Source: Cumulibacter sp047975195 (GTDB lineage Bacteria > Actinomycetota > Actinomycetes > Mycobacteriales > Antricoccaceae). Taken from it: a stretch of 64,000 bases of DNA. The stretch lies in the NCBI GenBank assembly GCA_047975195.1, contig JBKEDB010000005.1:62001-126000 (forward strand). The letters are read 5' to 3'. The notes below the pieces were generated by a model, which was not told the DNA's origin, ran no database searches, and was given only the letters and a program-made list of their open reading frames with translations. The position numbers and the translations under genes were made by a program. Below, one piece after another: positions 15,659 to 24,769 of the stretch (position 1 is its first letter; every line of letters begins with the position of its first letter).

Positions 15659-16767
15659 CTCGGCGCCACCGGCTCGAGGGGACCGGAACCGAAGGCGCGG
15701 CTGGTGCCGCTGATGGTCATGAGCGGAGCCCACCACGCGGCCGGTTCACGCAGCGGATCGTCCTGGAGTACGACGATCCGCGCCGGGCTACCGACCTGCA
15801 ACGGCCCGTACGACGCCGACCGCAGCGCACCGTCGCGGCCCAACCCGGCCTGCGCGAGCCGATCGAGTTCGCGCGGATCCACCCCCGGTCGGCCCGCGAT
15901 ATTGCCCTGGTCGGTGCCGTAGTACAGCGGCACCCCCGCTTCGATCAAGGCTGTCGCTTTACGCGCGGCGGCCGGCCCTAGTCCGCTGGCACACAACATC
16001 TGAAGCGTCGAAGTCACCCCGATCCGCGCTTCTTTGACCTGGCCGACGACGCTATCGGGCAGCACCTCCGCGGGCGTGTTCGCGAGTTCATCCACCCCGG
16101 CTTCCAACGCGCGAACCACCATCTCGACGGTCTGCGCACGGGCGATCACCGGCAGCGAACGCTCGTGTGCGGCGTCGACCGCCGCGGCCAGCACCGCCGG
16201 TGGGGTCGCCGAAGCGCAGTTCTCATCGTGCAACCCCACCTTGATCGCCTGGGCGCCGAGCTCGTGATGGGCCGCTGCATGCGCGACCGCCTTCTCGGCG
16301 CTGTCGAGCACTGGCTCAACGGCCACGCGTGCCGGTCCGCACGGCGATGCGGTCAACACGTGTCCGACGGAGCGGACCGGTAGCCCTGCCGCAGAATCAC
16401 GCTCGGGCCCCGGATGCCCTTCGGGGTCACCGAGGTCACGGACCGCGACCACTCCGGTGGCCAGCAAGTCACGTGGATCGAGTCCGCACAGATGCACGTG
16501 ACGGTCGTAGATCCCCGGACCGATCCAGCAGGTCGGGCTCCCCAGTACGTCGTCAACGTCCCGGGCAACCCTCCTGTTGAACGGGCTGATCCCAGCAATA
16601 TCCCCGTTATCATCGATCAACACGACGTGGTCGGGCAACAGGTCCGCTTCGCCGCCGAGCCACACCGAGCCACGCAGTGCCGTCACCACGCTGCGGCTCC
16701 CATCAACACGTGCGGCGTCTCCGTAAGCTGCATCGCCACTATCAACCGCATCGGCGCCGTCGAGCAC
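15655..16767 (-). CDS. Amidohydrolase-superfamily protein with lost metal ligands
   Basis: 370 aa; GTG start directly after the dnaE TGA. The composite beta/TIM-barrel layout is that of imidazolonepropionase-like amidohydrolases: GPGIYDRHVHLCG keeps the HxH (residues 90-92), AIKVGLH keeps the Lys (176), and YYGTDQGN keeps the Asp (286). The two His ligands usually found in a VHAHG-like segment and an IEHG-like segment read ARAQ (209-212) and LANT (228-231). It may be a one-metal enzyme, a changed enzyme or a pseudoenzyme. The true start could lie near residue 27. Confidence 0.75.
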   Translation of the reverse strand: MLDGADAVDSGDAAYGDAARVDGSRSVVTALRGSVWLGGEADLLPDHVVLIDDNGDIAGISPFNRRVARDVDDVLGSPTCWIGPGIYDRHVHLCGLDPRDLLATGVVAVRDLGDPEGHPGPERDSAAGLPVRSVGHVLTASPCGPARVAVEPVLDSAEKAVAHAAAHHELGAQAIKVGLHDENCASATPPAVLAAAVDAAHERSLPVIARAQTVEMVVRALEAGVDELANTPAEVLPDSVVGQVKEARIGVTSTLQMLCASGLGPAAARKATALIEAGVPLYYGTDQGNIAGRPGVDPRELDRLAQAGLGRDGALRSASYGPLQVGSPARIVVLQDDPLREPAAWWAPLMTISGTSRAFGSGPLEPVAPR

Positions 16768-16768
16768 C

Positions 16769-19700
16769 TCACTGCACGAAGCCTTCAGTGCCCAAGAGTG
16801 CCTTGACGTCGCCGACCAGCCCGGGCGAACGGGTCACCCGAAGGTCATCACCCAGACGCACCGTGTGCATCCGCTCGCCGTTGAGCACGCGCAGGTGCAC
16901 GTCAGTGACCCCCGCGTGAGTGGACAGCACCTGCTTGAGGCGGGTGACCAGAGGCGGCGTACACCGTGACGCTTGGACCTGCAACAGCACCGGTCCCGAG
17001 TTGTCCTTGTTCAAGTCCGGCAAGGTCAGGTCGGCGATCCGCAGTTTCGGCGCCTCGTCGTCCTCCAGGGCCACTCGGCCGGTGGCCACCACGACCTGAT
17101 CCTCAGCGACCAGGTGCCCGACTGCCTCATACGTACGGGCGAAGATGAAGATCTCGACCGAACCCTCCAGGTCCTCGATCGTCGCCTTCGCCCAGTAAGC
17201 GCCCTGCTTGTTGATCTTGCGCTCGACACCGGTCAGGATGCCCGCGATCGTGACCACGTCCTTGTCGGCGTACGCCCCCTCCTCCAGCAGGCCGGCGATC
17301 GTCGTATCGGCGGCGCTGGCCAACACGTGCTCGAGGCCGTGCAGCGGGTGATCGGATACGTACAGCCCGAGCATCTCGCGCTCGAAGGCCAATTTCTCGC
17401 GCTTGGGCCATTCCTGTTCGGGGATGGCCACCTCGAACTGCGTCGAGGCCGGTGAGTCATCCTCACCTCCGCCGAGTCCACCGAACAGGTCGAACTGTCC
17501 CATGGCTTCTTGCTTCTTCACGTCGGCGATCGAATCGATCGCCTCCGCGTGAATAAGAACCAGACCGCGGCGCGGATGCTCGAGCGAGTCAAAGGCGCCA
17601 GACTTGGCCAGCGACTCCACGACGTTCTTCTTGCACGCCTGCTGATCGACCTTGCGCAGGAAATCGTGGAACGAGGTGAAGTGCCCCTTCTCTTCACGGC
17701 CTTTGACGATGAGTTCGACGACGTTCGCGCCGACCCCGCGGACCGCGGCCACACCGAATCGGATGTCGGTACCGACCGGGGTGAAGCGCGCGTACGACTC
17801 GTTGACGTCCGGGGAGAGGACCTTGATCCCCATCCGCCGACATTCATTGAGATAGACCGCCATCTTGTCTTTGTTTTCCGCGACGCTGGTCAGCAGCGCG
17901 GCCATGTACTCGGCCGGGTAGTGGGCCTTCAGGTAGGCGGTCCAGTAGGACACGACGCCGTACGCCGCGGAGTGCGCCTTATTGAAGGCGTAATCGGAGA
18001 ACGGCAGCAAGATCTCCCACAGCGTGGTGATCGCGGCCTTGGAGTAGCCGCGCTCGGCCATTCCGGCGGAGAAGATCGCGAACTGCTTGTCCAGTTCGGC
18101 TTTCTTCTTCTTGCCCATCGCGCGCCGCAGCAGATCGGCCTGGCCGAGTGAGTAGCCGGCGACTTTCTGCGCGATCGCCATGACCTGCTCTTGGTAGACG
18201 ATCAACCCGTAGGTCTCGCCGAGAATGTCTTCGAATGCCTCGGCGAGTTCCGGGTGGATTGGCACGACAGGTTCGCGGCCGGTCTTGCGGCGCGCGTACT
18301 TGTTGTGTGAGTCCGCGCCCATCGGGCCGGGACGGTACAGCGCGCCGACGGCGGAGATGTCCTCGAATGTGTCCGGACGCATCGAGCGCAGCAGGGCACG
18401 CATCGGCCCACCGTCGAGCTGAAACACGCCGAGCGTCTCCCCGCGCGCCATCAATTGATACGTCCCGGCATCATCGAACGGCAGGTCTTCCAGGACGACC
18501 TTCTCGTCCCGGTTGATCTCGATATTGTCCAGGGCGTCGTCGAGGATGGTGAGGTTGCGCAGCCCGAGGAAGTCCATCTTGATCAGCCCGAGCGTCTCGC
18601 ACGTCGGGTAATCGAATTGGGTGATGATCGCGCCGTCCGATTCGCGCTTCATCAGCGGGATCACGTTCATCAGCGGTTCAGAAGACATGATCACGCCGGC
18701 GGCGTGCACGCCCGTGCCGCGGCGAAGGCCTTCGAGGTCCTTGGCCGTATCGACGACTTCCTTGTATTCGGCGTTCGACTCGTACAGGCCGCGGAATTCT
18801 CCGCCCTCGTTGTACCGCTCGTCGGCGGTGTCCCACATCTTCGACAGCGGGACGCCCTTACCCATCACGTCCGGCGGCATCGCTTTGGTCAGGATGTCGC
18901 CCACCGCGTACGGCTTATCGAGCACGCGGGCGGCGTCCTTGACCGCGTTCTTTGCCTTGATCGTCTGGAAGGTGACGATCATCGCGACGAACTCGCTGCC
19001 GTACTTCTCCACGACGTACTGGATGACTTCACCGCGCCGACGCTCGTCGAAGTCGACATCGAAGTCGGGCATCGAGACGCGATCGGGATTGAGGAATCGC
19101 TCGAAGATCAGACCATGCCGCAGGGGGTCCAGGTCAGTGATCCGCATCGCGTACGCCGCCATCGACCCGGCGCCCGATCCGCGTCCGGGGCCGACGCGGA
19201 TCCCGTTGTTCTTCGCCCAGTTGATGAAGTCCGCGACGACCAGGAAGTAGCCCGGGAAGCCCATCTGCGCGATGACGCCGACCTCGTACTCAGCCTGCTT
19301 GCGCACCGCGTCCGGGATCCCGTCCGGATAGCGGTAATGCAGGCCTTTCTCGACCTCCTTGACGAACCAGGACTCCTCCGACTCGCCGTCAGGCACCGGG
19401 AATCGCGGCATGTAGTTCGCGGACTCGTTGAACTGGATATCGACGCGTTCGGCGATCAGCAGCGTGTTGTCGCACGCCTCGGGGAGTTCACGGAACATCG
19501 CGCGCATTTCCTCGGCGCTCTTGAGGTAGTAGTGCGCACCGTTGAACTGGAACCGGTTCGGGTTCGAGAGCCGGTCCCCCGTTTGGATGCACAACAGGGC
19601 GCCGTGTGCCTTGGCGTCTTCCTTGCTCGTGTAGTGCAGGTCGTTGGTCGCCAGGAACGGAATCTGCAGATCGCGCGCGATATCGGTGAGCTGCGAACGG

Positions 19701-20359
19701 TACGACTTCTCGACGGCGAGGTCGTGGTCCATCAGTTCGCAGAAGAAGTTGTCCTTGCCGAAAATGTCCTGGAAGTCGGACGCCGCCTGGCGGGCTCGGT
19801 CAAGTTTGCCGGCGCGCAGCCACATCGGCACCTCACCGGACGGGCAACCCGTCGTCGCGATCAGGCCCTCGTGATACTGCTCGAGGATGTCGCGGTCGAG
19901 CCGCGGCTTACGGTACTGCCCCTGCAAACTCGCTAACGACGACAGCCGAAACAAGTTGTGCATACCCGTGGTGTTGTATGCCAGCAGCGTCATGTGGTTG
20001 TACGCCGCACGACCCTTGTTACTTGAGCCCTCCTCGGAGGACTGGTCGTCGGTGATGGTGCCGAACTCGTACGGCACCCGGTCAAATCGAGACCCGGGGG
20101 TGTAGTACCCCTCCATCCCAATGATCGGCTTCACGCCGGCGGCACTGGCCTGTTTGTAAAAGTCGTACGCACCGTGCACGTTGCCGTGATCGGTGACCGC
20201 GATCGCCGGCATGCCCAGCTCGCTGGCGCGTTCCATCAGTGGACCGATCTTTGCCGCACCATCGAGCATCGAGTACTCGGTATGGGTGTGCAGATGAACG
20301 AACTGATCCACCGAACCCACTACGCTGCTCACCACTTTCTGATCGTGCCGGTCACCCAT
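16769..20359 (-). CDS. dnaE: DNA polymerase III alpha subunit (DnaE1)
   Basis: 1196 aa from ATG 20359; a TTG six codons upstream (20377) is possible. Main replicative polymerase. The N-terminal PHP domain keeps FVHLHTHTEYSMLDGA, TDHGNVHG and other His/Asp ligands, so the PHP proofreading exonuclease known from mycobacterial DnaE1 may be active. Catalytic Asp pair in SMPDFDVDFDERRRG. Helix-hairpin-helix and an OB fold (TIAGILTGVERKINKQGAYWA) follow near the C-terminus. It is divergent from the 20453 gene across 93 bp. Confidence 0.97.
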   Translation of the reverse strand: MGDRHDQKVVSSVVGSVDQFVHLHTHTEYSMLDGAAKIGPLMERASELGMPAIAVTDHGNVHGAYDFYKQASAAGVKPIIGMEGYYTPGSRFDRVPYEFGTITDDQSSEEGSSNKGRAAYNHMTLLAYNTTGMHNLFRLSSLASLQGQYRKPRLDRDILEQYHEGLIATTGCPSGEVPMWLRAGKLDRARQAASDFQDIFGKDNFFCELMDHDLAVEKSYRSQLTDIARDLQIPFLATNDLHYTSKEDAKAHGALLCIQTGDRLSNPNRFQFNGAHYYLKSAEEMRAMFRELPEACDNTLLIAERVDIQFNESANYMPRFPVPDGESEESWFVKEVEKGLHYRYPDGIPDAVRKQAEYEVGVIAQMGFPGYFLVVADFINWAKNNGIRVGPGRGSGAGSMAAYAMRITDLDPLRHGLIFERFLNPDRVSMPDFDVDFDERRRGEVIQYVVEKYGSEFVAMIVTFQTIKAKNAVKDAARVLDKPYAVGDILTKAMPPDVMGKGVPLSKMWDTADERYNEGGEFRGLYESNAEYKEVVDTAKDLEGLRRGTGVHAAGVIMSSEPLMNVIPLMKRESDGAIITQFDYPTCETLGLIKMDFLGLRNLTILDDALDNIEINRDEKVVLEDLPFDDAGTYQLMARGETLGVFQLDGGPMRALLRSMRPDTFEDISAVGALYRPGPMGADSHNKYARRKTGREPVVPIHPELAEAFEDILGETYGLIVYQEQVMAIAQKVAGYSLGQADLLRRAMGKKKKAELDKQFAIFSAGMAERGYSKAAITTLWEILLPFSDYAFNKAHSAAYGVVSYWTAYLKAHYPAEYMAALLTSVAENKDKMAVYLNECRRMGIKVLSPDVNESYARFTPVGTDIRFGVAAVRGVGANVVELIVKGREEKGHFTSFHDFLRKVDQQACKKNVVESLAKSGAFDSLEHPRRGLVLIHAEAIDSIADVKKQEAMGQFDLFGGLGGGEDDSPASTQFEVAIPEQEWPKREKLAFEREMLGLYVSDHPLHGLEHVLASAADTTIAGLLEEGAYADKDVVTIAGILTGVERKINKQGAYWAKATIEDLEGSVEIFIFARTYEAVGHLVAEDQVVVATGRVALEDDEAPKLRIADLTLPDLNKDNSGPVLLQVQASRCTPPLVTRLKQVLSTHAGVTDVHLRVLNGERMHTVRLGDDLRVTRSPGLVGDVKALLGTEGFVQ

Positions 20360-20452
20360 TGTCGCACCGTTGTTCAACTCTCAGCCCCGACTGGCCGAAG
20401 ATGATGCGACCTGCGGCGCGTGAGATGCATTCCGGTGGTTACCCTGGTCGGC

Positions 20453-21130
20453 ATGCGCCTCGAACGCGGCCTCGAGCACCCCACTCTAGACACTATTGTC
20501 GCGGCGTACTCGGCCGTCGTCATCGAACGGCAGATGCTGCTGCAGAAACTCGTCGCGGGCGCGGCGTGGAGCCTTGATCTTCGGCAGCAGGTACTGACTG
20601 TGGGCACCCGACCGTTACGTGTTTCACCGTTGGCGCAGGTCGCTCCCGACGGCACAACGTGGCAGTGGGCGTGGCCGGACGGATCGTCGGCGAGCACCGG
20701 GCACGCGGAGCTGATCGAGATCGGCCAGCGTTTCGATATCCCGGAACTGACGACTCGGCGGCTGCCACTGTCGGCTGTCCATGACGGCGGGCAAGGTCCC
20801 GCACACACGCTGGCCATTGCTGCGTGCGGGCTGCTGTCCGGGCACGGGTACTTTCCCGCCGCGTACGACGCGGGCACGGCGTGGTTGCTGGTGCGCGAGG
20901 AGTCACTGGAACAGCCTGTGCTCGATGTCGCCGCAGTCGGCACATTGCTGCAGGGCGCGACCTCGTTGTTTCCGCACGCCGATCGGTTGGCCGTGGAGAC
21001 GTATCTCGGAGTTCACCGGCTATCGGCACGCGATGACGGCGACCGGATCACTGCGGAGATCGGCGGCCGCCGCCTCCAGTTCATCTTCGATTCCGCCGAC
21101 CGGCTACGCGAGGTCAGCGTTGCGAGCTAA
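20453..21130 (+). CDS. Conserved hypothetical protein (DUF6882-like)
   Basis: 225 aa from ATG 20453; TACCCT lies seven bases upstream, suggesting a leaderless start. Soluble, with no signal peptide or helices. Features resembling the actinobacterial DUF6882 family include WSLDLRQQVLTV near the N-terminus, a WQWAWPD segment, and a two-part repeat (HAELIEIGQRFDIPEL; AYDAGTAWLLVREESL). Family assignment is from memory and tentative. Convergent with the crotonase gene: their stops share 21127-21130. Confidence 0.7.
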   Translation: MRLERGLEHPTLDTIVAAYSAVVIERQMLLQKLVAGAAWSLDLRQQVLTVGTRPLRVSPLAQVAPDGTTWQWAWPDGSSASTGHAELIEIGQRFDIPELTTRRLPLSAVHDGGQGPAHTLAIAACGLLSGHGYFPAAYDAGTAWLLVREESLEQPVLDVAAVGTLLQGATSLFPHADRLAVETYLGVHRLSARDDGDRITAEIGGRRLQFIFDSADRLREVSVAS

Positions 21131-21939
21131 CGCGGCCAGATCGGCGCCCGTTTCTCGACGAACGAACTCATCCCCTCGCGGGCATGGTCGGTTTGCGATG
21201 CACCGGCCATCACCTCGATCGCGAGCAGGTACGCCTCGCTCTCCGGACGATCCAGATGGTTGTAGATGGTCTGCTTGCCGACGGCCTTGTTCGCCGCGCT
21301 GCCCTGGCACAACCGATCAGCGAGGTCAGCGACCTTCGCATCCAGTTCGTCGTCCGGGACGGCGTAGTTGATCAGACCCCACGCCTCAGCGGTATTCGCA
21401 TCCACCGGTTCACCGGTGAGCGCGAGTTCCATGAGGCGTTTACGCCCGATAGTGCGGCTCACGCCGACCGACGGCGTGTGGCAGAACCAGCCGCCCTTCG
21501 CGCCGGGCAACGCAAAACCGGCTGACTGCGCCGCCACCGCGAGATCGGCGCTGGCGACCATCTGGCAGCCGGCGGCAGTGGCCAGACCCTGGACCTTCGC
21601 GATCACTACCTGGGGCAGCGAATGCATCCGGGTCATCATCTCGGTGCACAACTGCAGCAGTTCGCGCATCGATACCAGGTCACGGTCGATCATGTCAGCG
21701 AAGTCGTGACCGGAACTGAACACCGGACCGTCGGCCGCGATCACCAGGATTCGCGCGTCGGTCGTCGCGACATGGTTCATCGCCTGCAGGATCTCGCGCA
21801 TGTGCTCCTCGGACAGCGAATTGCGTCGCTTCGCCCTCGCCATCGTGAGGGTGTAGACCTGCCCAGATCGCTCGAGCCGGATGTGTTCGAAGGCCGGCGA
21901 GTCGGACGTGGCGCTATGGGGCGTGGCGAGTTCAGTCAT
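21127..21939 (-). CDS. Crotonase-family protein (ECHDC3-like)
   Basis: 270 aa from ATG 21939. Crotonase fold: NSLSEEHMREIL, PVFSSGHDFADM (CoA loop and first oxyanion position), IAKVQGLATAAGCQMVAS and PGAKGGWFCHTPSVGVSR, which are closest to the ECHDC3 subgroup. The Glu pair that catalyses hydration in true enoyl-CoA hydratases is not evident (CQMVAS and PGAKGG at those positions), so the reaction is uncertain. Minus-strand TATCCT sits six bases before the ATG. Confidence 0.85.
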   Translation of the reverse strand: MTELATPHSATSDSPAFEHIRLERSGQVYTLTMARAKRRNSLSEEHMREILQAMNHVATTDARILVIAADGPVFSSGHDFADMIDRDLVSMRELLQLCTEMMTRMHSLPQVVIAKVQGLATAAGCQMVASADLAVAAQSAGFALPGAKGGWFCHTPSVGVSRTIGRKRLMELALTGEPVDANTAEAWGLINYAVPDDELDAKVADLADRLCQGSAANKAVGKQTIYNHLDRPESEAYLLAIEVMAGASQTDHAREGMSSFVEKRAPIWPR

Positions 21940-21945
21940 ACCCAC

Positions 21946-21951
21946 AGGATA
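21946..21951 (-). promoter_or_regulatory. -10 element of the crotonase gene
   Basis: TATCCT on the minus strand, followed by GTGGGT and then the ATG at 21939. This is the leaderless spacing. A GTG inside the spacer (21945) is the alternative start. Confidence 0.5.
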
Positions 21952-22056
21952 AGGGTCGCCAACACCGACGACGTTGCCGCTAACGCCTGCTGCTCATAGC
22001 CTGGACGAGCACGTCAGCGGCGACGCGCGATCTCACTCGGCCGAAAGGCGGCACCC

Positions 22057-22923
22057 GTGCAGCGGACGGTCATCCTTGCGGTCGTCACCGTCGCGGCGGC
22101 GCTGTCGGGATGTGCCTCAGAGTCAGACGACTCGAGCGATGCGCTGCCACGGGCGCAGCAGGAGGTACGACTTCCACCGACGCACGGGATTTTTGATTAT
22201 CAACTCGGCGGCGCGTACGACCTAGTCCAGACGAGTTCGGGCGAGCGGGCACCGGATGTGGTGACTCGGGACGCGAGCGCGGCGGCACCGGTCGACGGGT
22301 ACGGCATCTGCTACGTGAACGGTTTCCAGACTCAACCAGACGAGTCCGCCGCATGGGCGAGTACGCGCGAATCGTTGCTCCTGCAGGACGCGGACGGCGC
22401 ACTGGTGAGTGATCCTGACTGGCCTGGTGAGTACATCCTCGATCCGTCCACCCGCCACCAGCGCGACGGCATCCTCGCGGTCGTCGGCCCCCTGATAGAC
22501 AGGTGCGCAACCTCCGGTTTCTCGGCCGTCGAGATCGACAATCTCGATACCTGGACCCGATTCGAGCAGATCGACCCTGACGGCGCTTGGGCTCTCGCGG
22601 CGGCGTACGTCGACCGCGCCCACGCCGCCGGCTTGGCGATCGCGCAGAAGAACTCCCCCGAGGTCGCAACCCTCGCCCATGTGGAGCTGGGTTTCGACTT
22701 CGCCACCACCGAGGAGTGCGCTGTCTTCGCGGAGTGCGGCCTGTACGCCGCCGCGTACGGCCCACACGTGCTGCAGATCGAATACTCCGACACACTCGAG
22801 GAGGCCGGGATCGACTTCAGCGATGTGTGTGCGCTCACCGATCGATCGCCCTTGACCATCCTGCGCGATGGCGACCTTGTTCCCCGGGGCGCGGACGGTT
22901 ACGTCTACGACCGCTGCGACTAG
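22057..22923 (+). CDS. Lipoprotein, GH114-like glycoside hydrolase
   Basis: 288 aa; GTG start with AAAGGCGG upstream. Signal peptide of about 18 residues ending in the lipobox LSGC, with Cys19 lipidated, so it is anchored outside the membrane. The mature protein matches the GH114 TIM barrel (endo-alpha-1,4-polygalactosaminidase): IFDYQLGGAYD, GYGICYVNGFQ, EYILDPSTRHQRDGIL, GFSAVEIDNLDTW with candidate catalytic Asp, AIAQKNSPE, and DFATTEECAVFAECG. It likely acts on galactosamine-containing polysaccharide; the substrate is inference. Monocistronic. Confidence 0.85.
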   Translation: MQRTVILAVVTVAAALSGCASESDDSSDALPRAQQEVRLPPTHGIFDYQLGGAYDLVQTSSGERAPDVVTRDASAAAPVDGYGICYVNGFQTQPDESAAWASTRESLLLQDADGALVSDPDWPGEYILDPSTRHQRDGILAVVGPLIDRCATSGFSAVEIDNLDTWTRFEQIDPDGAWALAAAYVDRAHAAGLAIAQKNSPEVATLAHVELGFDFATTEECAVFAECGLYAAAYGPHVLQIEYSDTLEEAGIDFSDVCALTDRSPLTILRDGDLVPRGADGYVYDRCD

Positions 22924-22977
22924 CAACGAGGTGCGCACACGACGCTCGCCACTACGGCCCGAAGGCCGACTACCCGA

Positions 22978-23649
22978 TCAACCCTCGAGGCCGGTGACGC
23001 GCATCGTGATGTTGATTCGGCCGCTGCGCAGTCCGCAGTCCGTAGGTGCGGTGCCGGGATAGACCTTCGGGACGCCGTGGTAGGCCAGCCGGGAGGGTCC
23101 ACCGAAGACGAACAGGTCGCCGGAGGACAGGTCGATGTCTTGATAGGGCTTGTTTCGGGTCTCGGTGTTCCCGAACCGGAACGTGCACGTGTCGCCGATC
23201 GACAGCGATACCACCGGGGCGAGCGAGCGCTCGTCCTTGTCCTGGTGCATCCCCATTCGTGCCGCGTCGTCGTAGTAGTTCACCAGCGCCGTATCCGGCA
23301 GGTAGTCCTCGCCCGCGTGCGGATCGCCTGTCGCGGCGACGAGCGCTGCGCGGCCGAGGCGGACCATCGAGTCGGGGAATTCGAGCACCCGGTTGCCGTT
23401 CACATCGACGGCCTCGCGCGTGTACTCATAGGGACGCCAGTGCCAGCCGAGGCACACGGTGCGCACGCTCATCTGGTGCCCGCGGACTTTGGCTGCCCGG
23501 ATCGGAACCGGCCCGTTCGTCCACTCGTGGAAGCGGGCCACGATCCACCGCTGCTGCTCGAACGTCAGCCACCTTGGCACGTAGTGCGCCCCCTCGGGCA
23601 ACTCGGGCATAGGCCGGCCGATCATGTCATTGCCGAACAGAGTGTCCAA
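22978..23649 (-). CDS. alkB: AlkB-family alpha-ketoglutarate-dependent DNA repair dioxygenase
   Basis: 223 aa; TTG start with AGGAG eight bases upstream. Fe(II)/2-oxoglutarate oxygenase that oxidatively removes alkyl groups from bases. The HxD is in MGMHQDKDERS, the distal His in GPSRLAYHGV, and the 2-oxoglutarate Arg residues in RINITMR. Substrate-side NYYDD and SLSIGDTCTFRFG are typical of AlkB. It follows the Ada-like/ogt/sigma genes on the same strand after a 131-nt gap, so it is probably a functional partner even if it has its own promoter. Confidence 0.93.
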   Translation of the reverse strand: MDTLFGNDMIGRPMPELPEGAHYVPRWLTFEQQRWIVARFHEWTNGPVPIRAAKVRGHQMSVRTVCLGWHWRPYEYTREAVDVNGNRVLEFPDSMVRLGRAALVAATGDPHAGEDYLPDTALVNYYDDAARMGMHQDKDERSLAPVVSLSIGDTCTFRFGNTETRNKPYQDIDLSSGDLFVFGGPSRLAYHGVPKVYPGTAPTDCGLRSGRINITMRVTGLEG

Positions 23650-23780
23650 CGCACGCTCCTGTCCACCTCGATGGGATGCGGCGATCGCTTGCTGTCGTCT
23701 GGGACCTGCGACAACACGTCAACCTCATGATCGGCCGGCTGCGACGATAACCGCAGGCAGCTCCAGGCGCGGATTGCGGC

Positions 23781-24128
23781 TCACGGAGTCTCCTCGCGCC
23801 CCAGTTTCCACGCGACGTACTTCTGCGGCAGGCACGCTGCGCACGGTCGGAACCCCGCAGCGAGCGCGGTGGCCTCGTCGGCGAAGAGCACCCGGTGCTT
23901 GGCGTAGTCCCCCTTCGCGATCGCGCGCAGCGCCGCCGGGCAGTCCAAGCGACCGTAGATTCGTCCACCACGATGCCCGCCGAGGGTGCCGGGCGTCGTG
24001 CTCTCCTGCGGCTTTCGGTCTGCACCGAGGAGCATGTAAGTCTTGTCGGTCATCGTGCCCGCACGCTCCCAGTCGCCGGAGTCCACCCGCTGCGCGTCGA
24101 CCTCGGGCCTGGTCTGCGTCGCGGTCAT
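23781..24128 (-). CDS. Ada metal-binding-domain protein lacking the acceptor Cys
   Basis: 115 aa. Residues about 57-103 match the zinc domain of Ada: RIYGRLDCPAALRAIAKGDY, then ADEATALAAGFRPCAACLP. Three Cys remain (63, 96, 99), but where Ada has its methyl-accepting Cys in the FCRPSC-type motif this protein has Gly59 (YGRLDC). It is therefore unlikely to be a methylphosphotriester acceptor and may be a metal-binding or DNA-contacting module. ATG overlaps the ogt stop as ATGA (24125-24128). Confidence 0.82.
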   Translation of the reverse strand: MTATQTRPEVDAQRVDSGDWERAGTMTDKTYMLLGADRKPQESTTPGTLGGHRGGRIYGRLDCPAALRAIAKGDYAKHRVLFADEATALAAGFRPCAACLPQKYVAWKLGREETP

Positions 24129-24769
24129 GCCGCCTGCTCCAGTGTCAGTAGCGTCGTCTTCGCTTCCGGGCCGCCGATGTAGCCGCCGAGACTGCCGTCG
24201 GTGCGCAGTACGCGATGGCAGGGCACGACGACCGGCAGGGGGTTGGTCGCGCAGGCCGTGCCGACGGCGCGTACGGCCCTCGGATTCCCCACGAGTTCGG
24301 CGACTTCCTTGTAGGACCGCGTGTGGCCGTAGCCGATGCGCGGCAGGTAGCGCTGCACGATCTGGCGGAATCCCGAGGACATCGCATAGTCCAGCGGCGC
24401 GTCGAAGGCGCGCCGTGTGCCGGTGAAGTACTCGTCGATCTCGACGGCGACCACATCCAACCGGCGAGGGGCTTGCAGCACGCGGGGGCTAATCTTGTTC
24501 GCAAGCGACTCCAGCACGGTATCGAAATTCTCGCGCTCGAAAGCGACGCGAACCAGCCCCGTCTCGGTCGCGGCCAGTAGCAGCTGCCCGACGGGGGTGT
24601 CGATCGTGCGGTAGGCGATGTCCACCAGCCCGTGCTCGCTGGCGATCCCCGCCAGTCGCGTATGCAGGTGAGCCATTGCATCGGGCTCGATCGCGAAGAG
24701 GGCGTCGTACTCAGCCCCCTTGCCGCCATCAGCCGAATGGTTGTTGCCGGACGTGGCGATATCGGTCAT
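24125..24769 (-). CDS. ogt: Methylated-DNA-protein-cysteine methyltransferase
   Basis: 214 aa from ATG 24769 (AAGGAG upstream). Transfers O6-methyl from guanine to its own Cys in NPLPVVVPCHRVLRTDG; RAVGTACATNP and GGYIGGPEAKTTLLTLE complete the signature. The N-terminal about 60 residues are longer than in minimal Ogt (an Asn/Gly/Asp stretch and an ALFAIEPDAMAHLHTRLAG helix), possibly interacting with its partners. ATG overlaps the sigma-factor stop as ATGA (24766-24769). Confidence 0.92.
   Translation of the reverse strand: MTDIATSGNNHSADGGKGAEYDALFAIEPDAMAHLHTRLAGIASEHGLVDIAYRTIDTPVGQLLLAATETGLVRVAFERENFDTVLESLANKISPRVLQAPRRLDVVAVEIDEYFTGTRRAFDAPLDYAMSSGFRQIVQRYLPRIGYGHTRSYKEVAELVGNPRAVRAVGTACATNPLPVVVPCHRVLRTDGSLGGYIGGPEAKTTLLTLEQAA

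Noticed and set aside
18455..19936. 493-aa plus-strand open frame opposite dnaE
   Set aside because: Shadow frame; no recognisable motif and no ribosome site.
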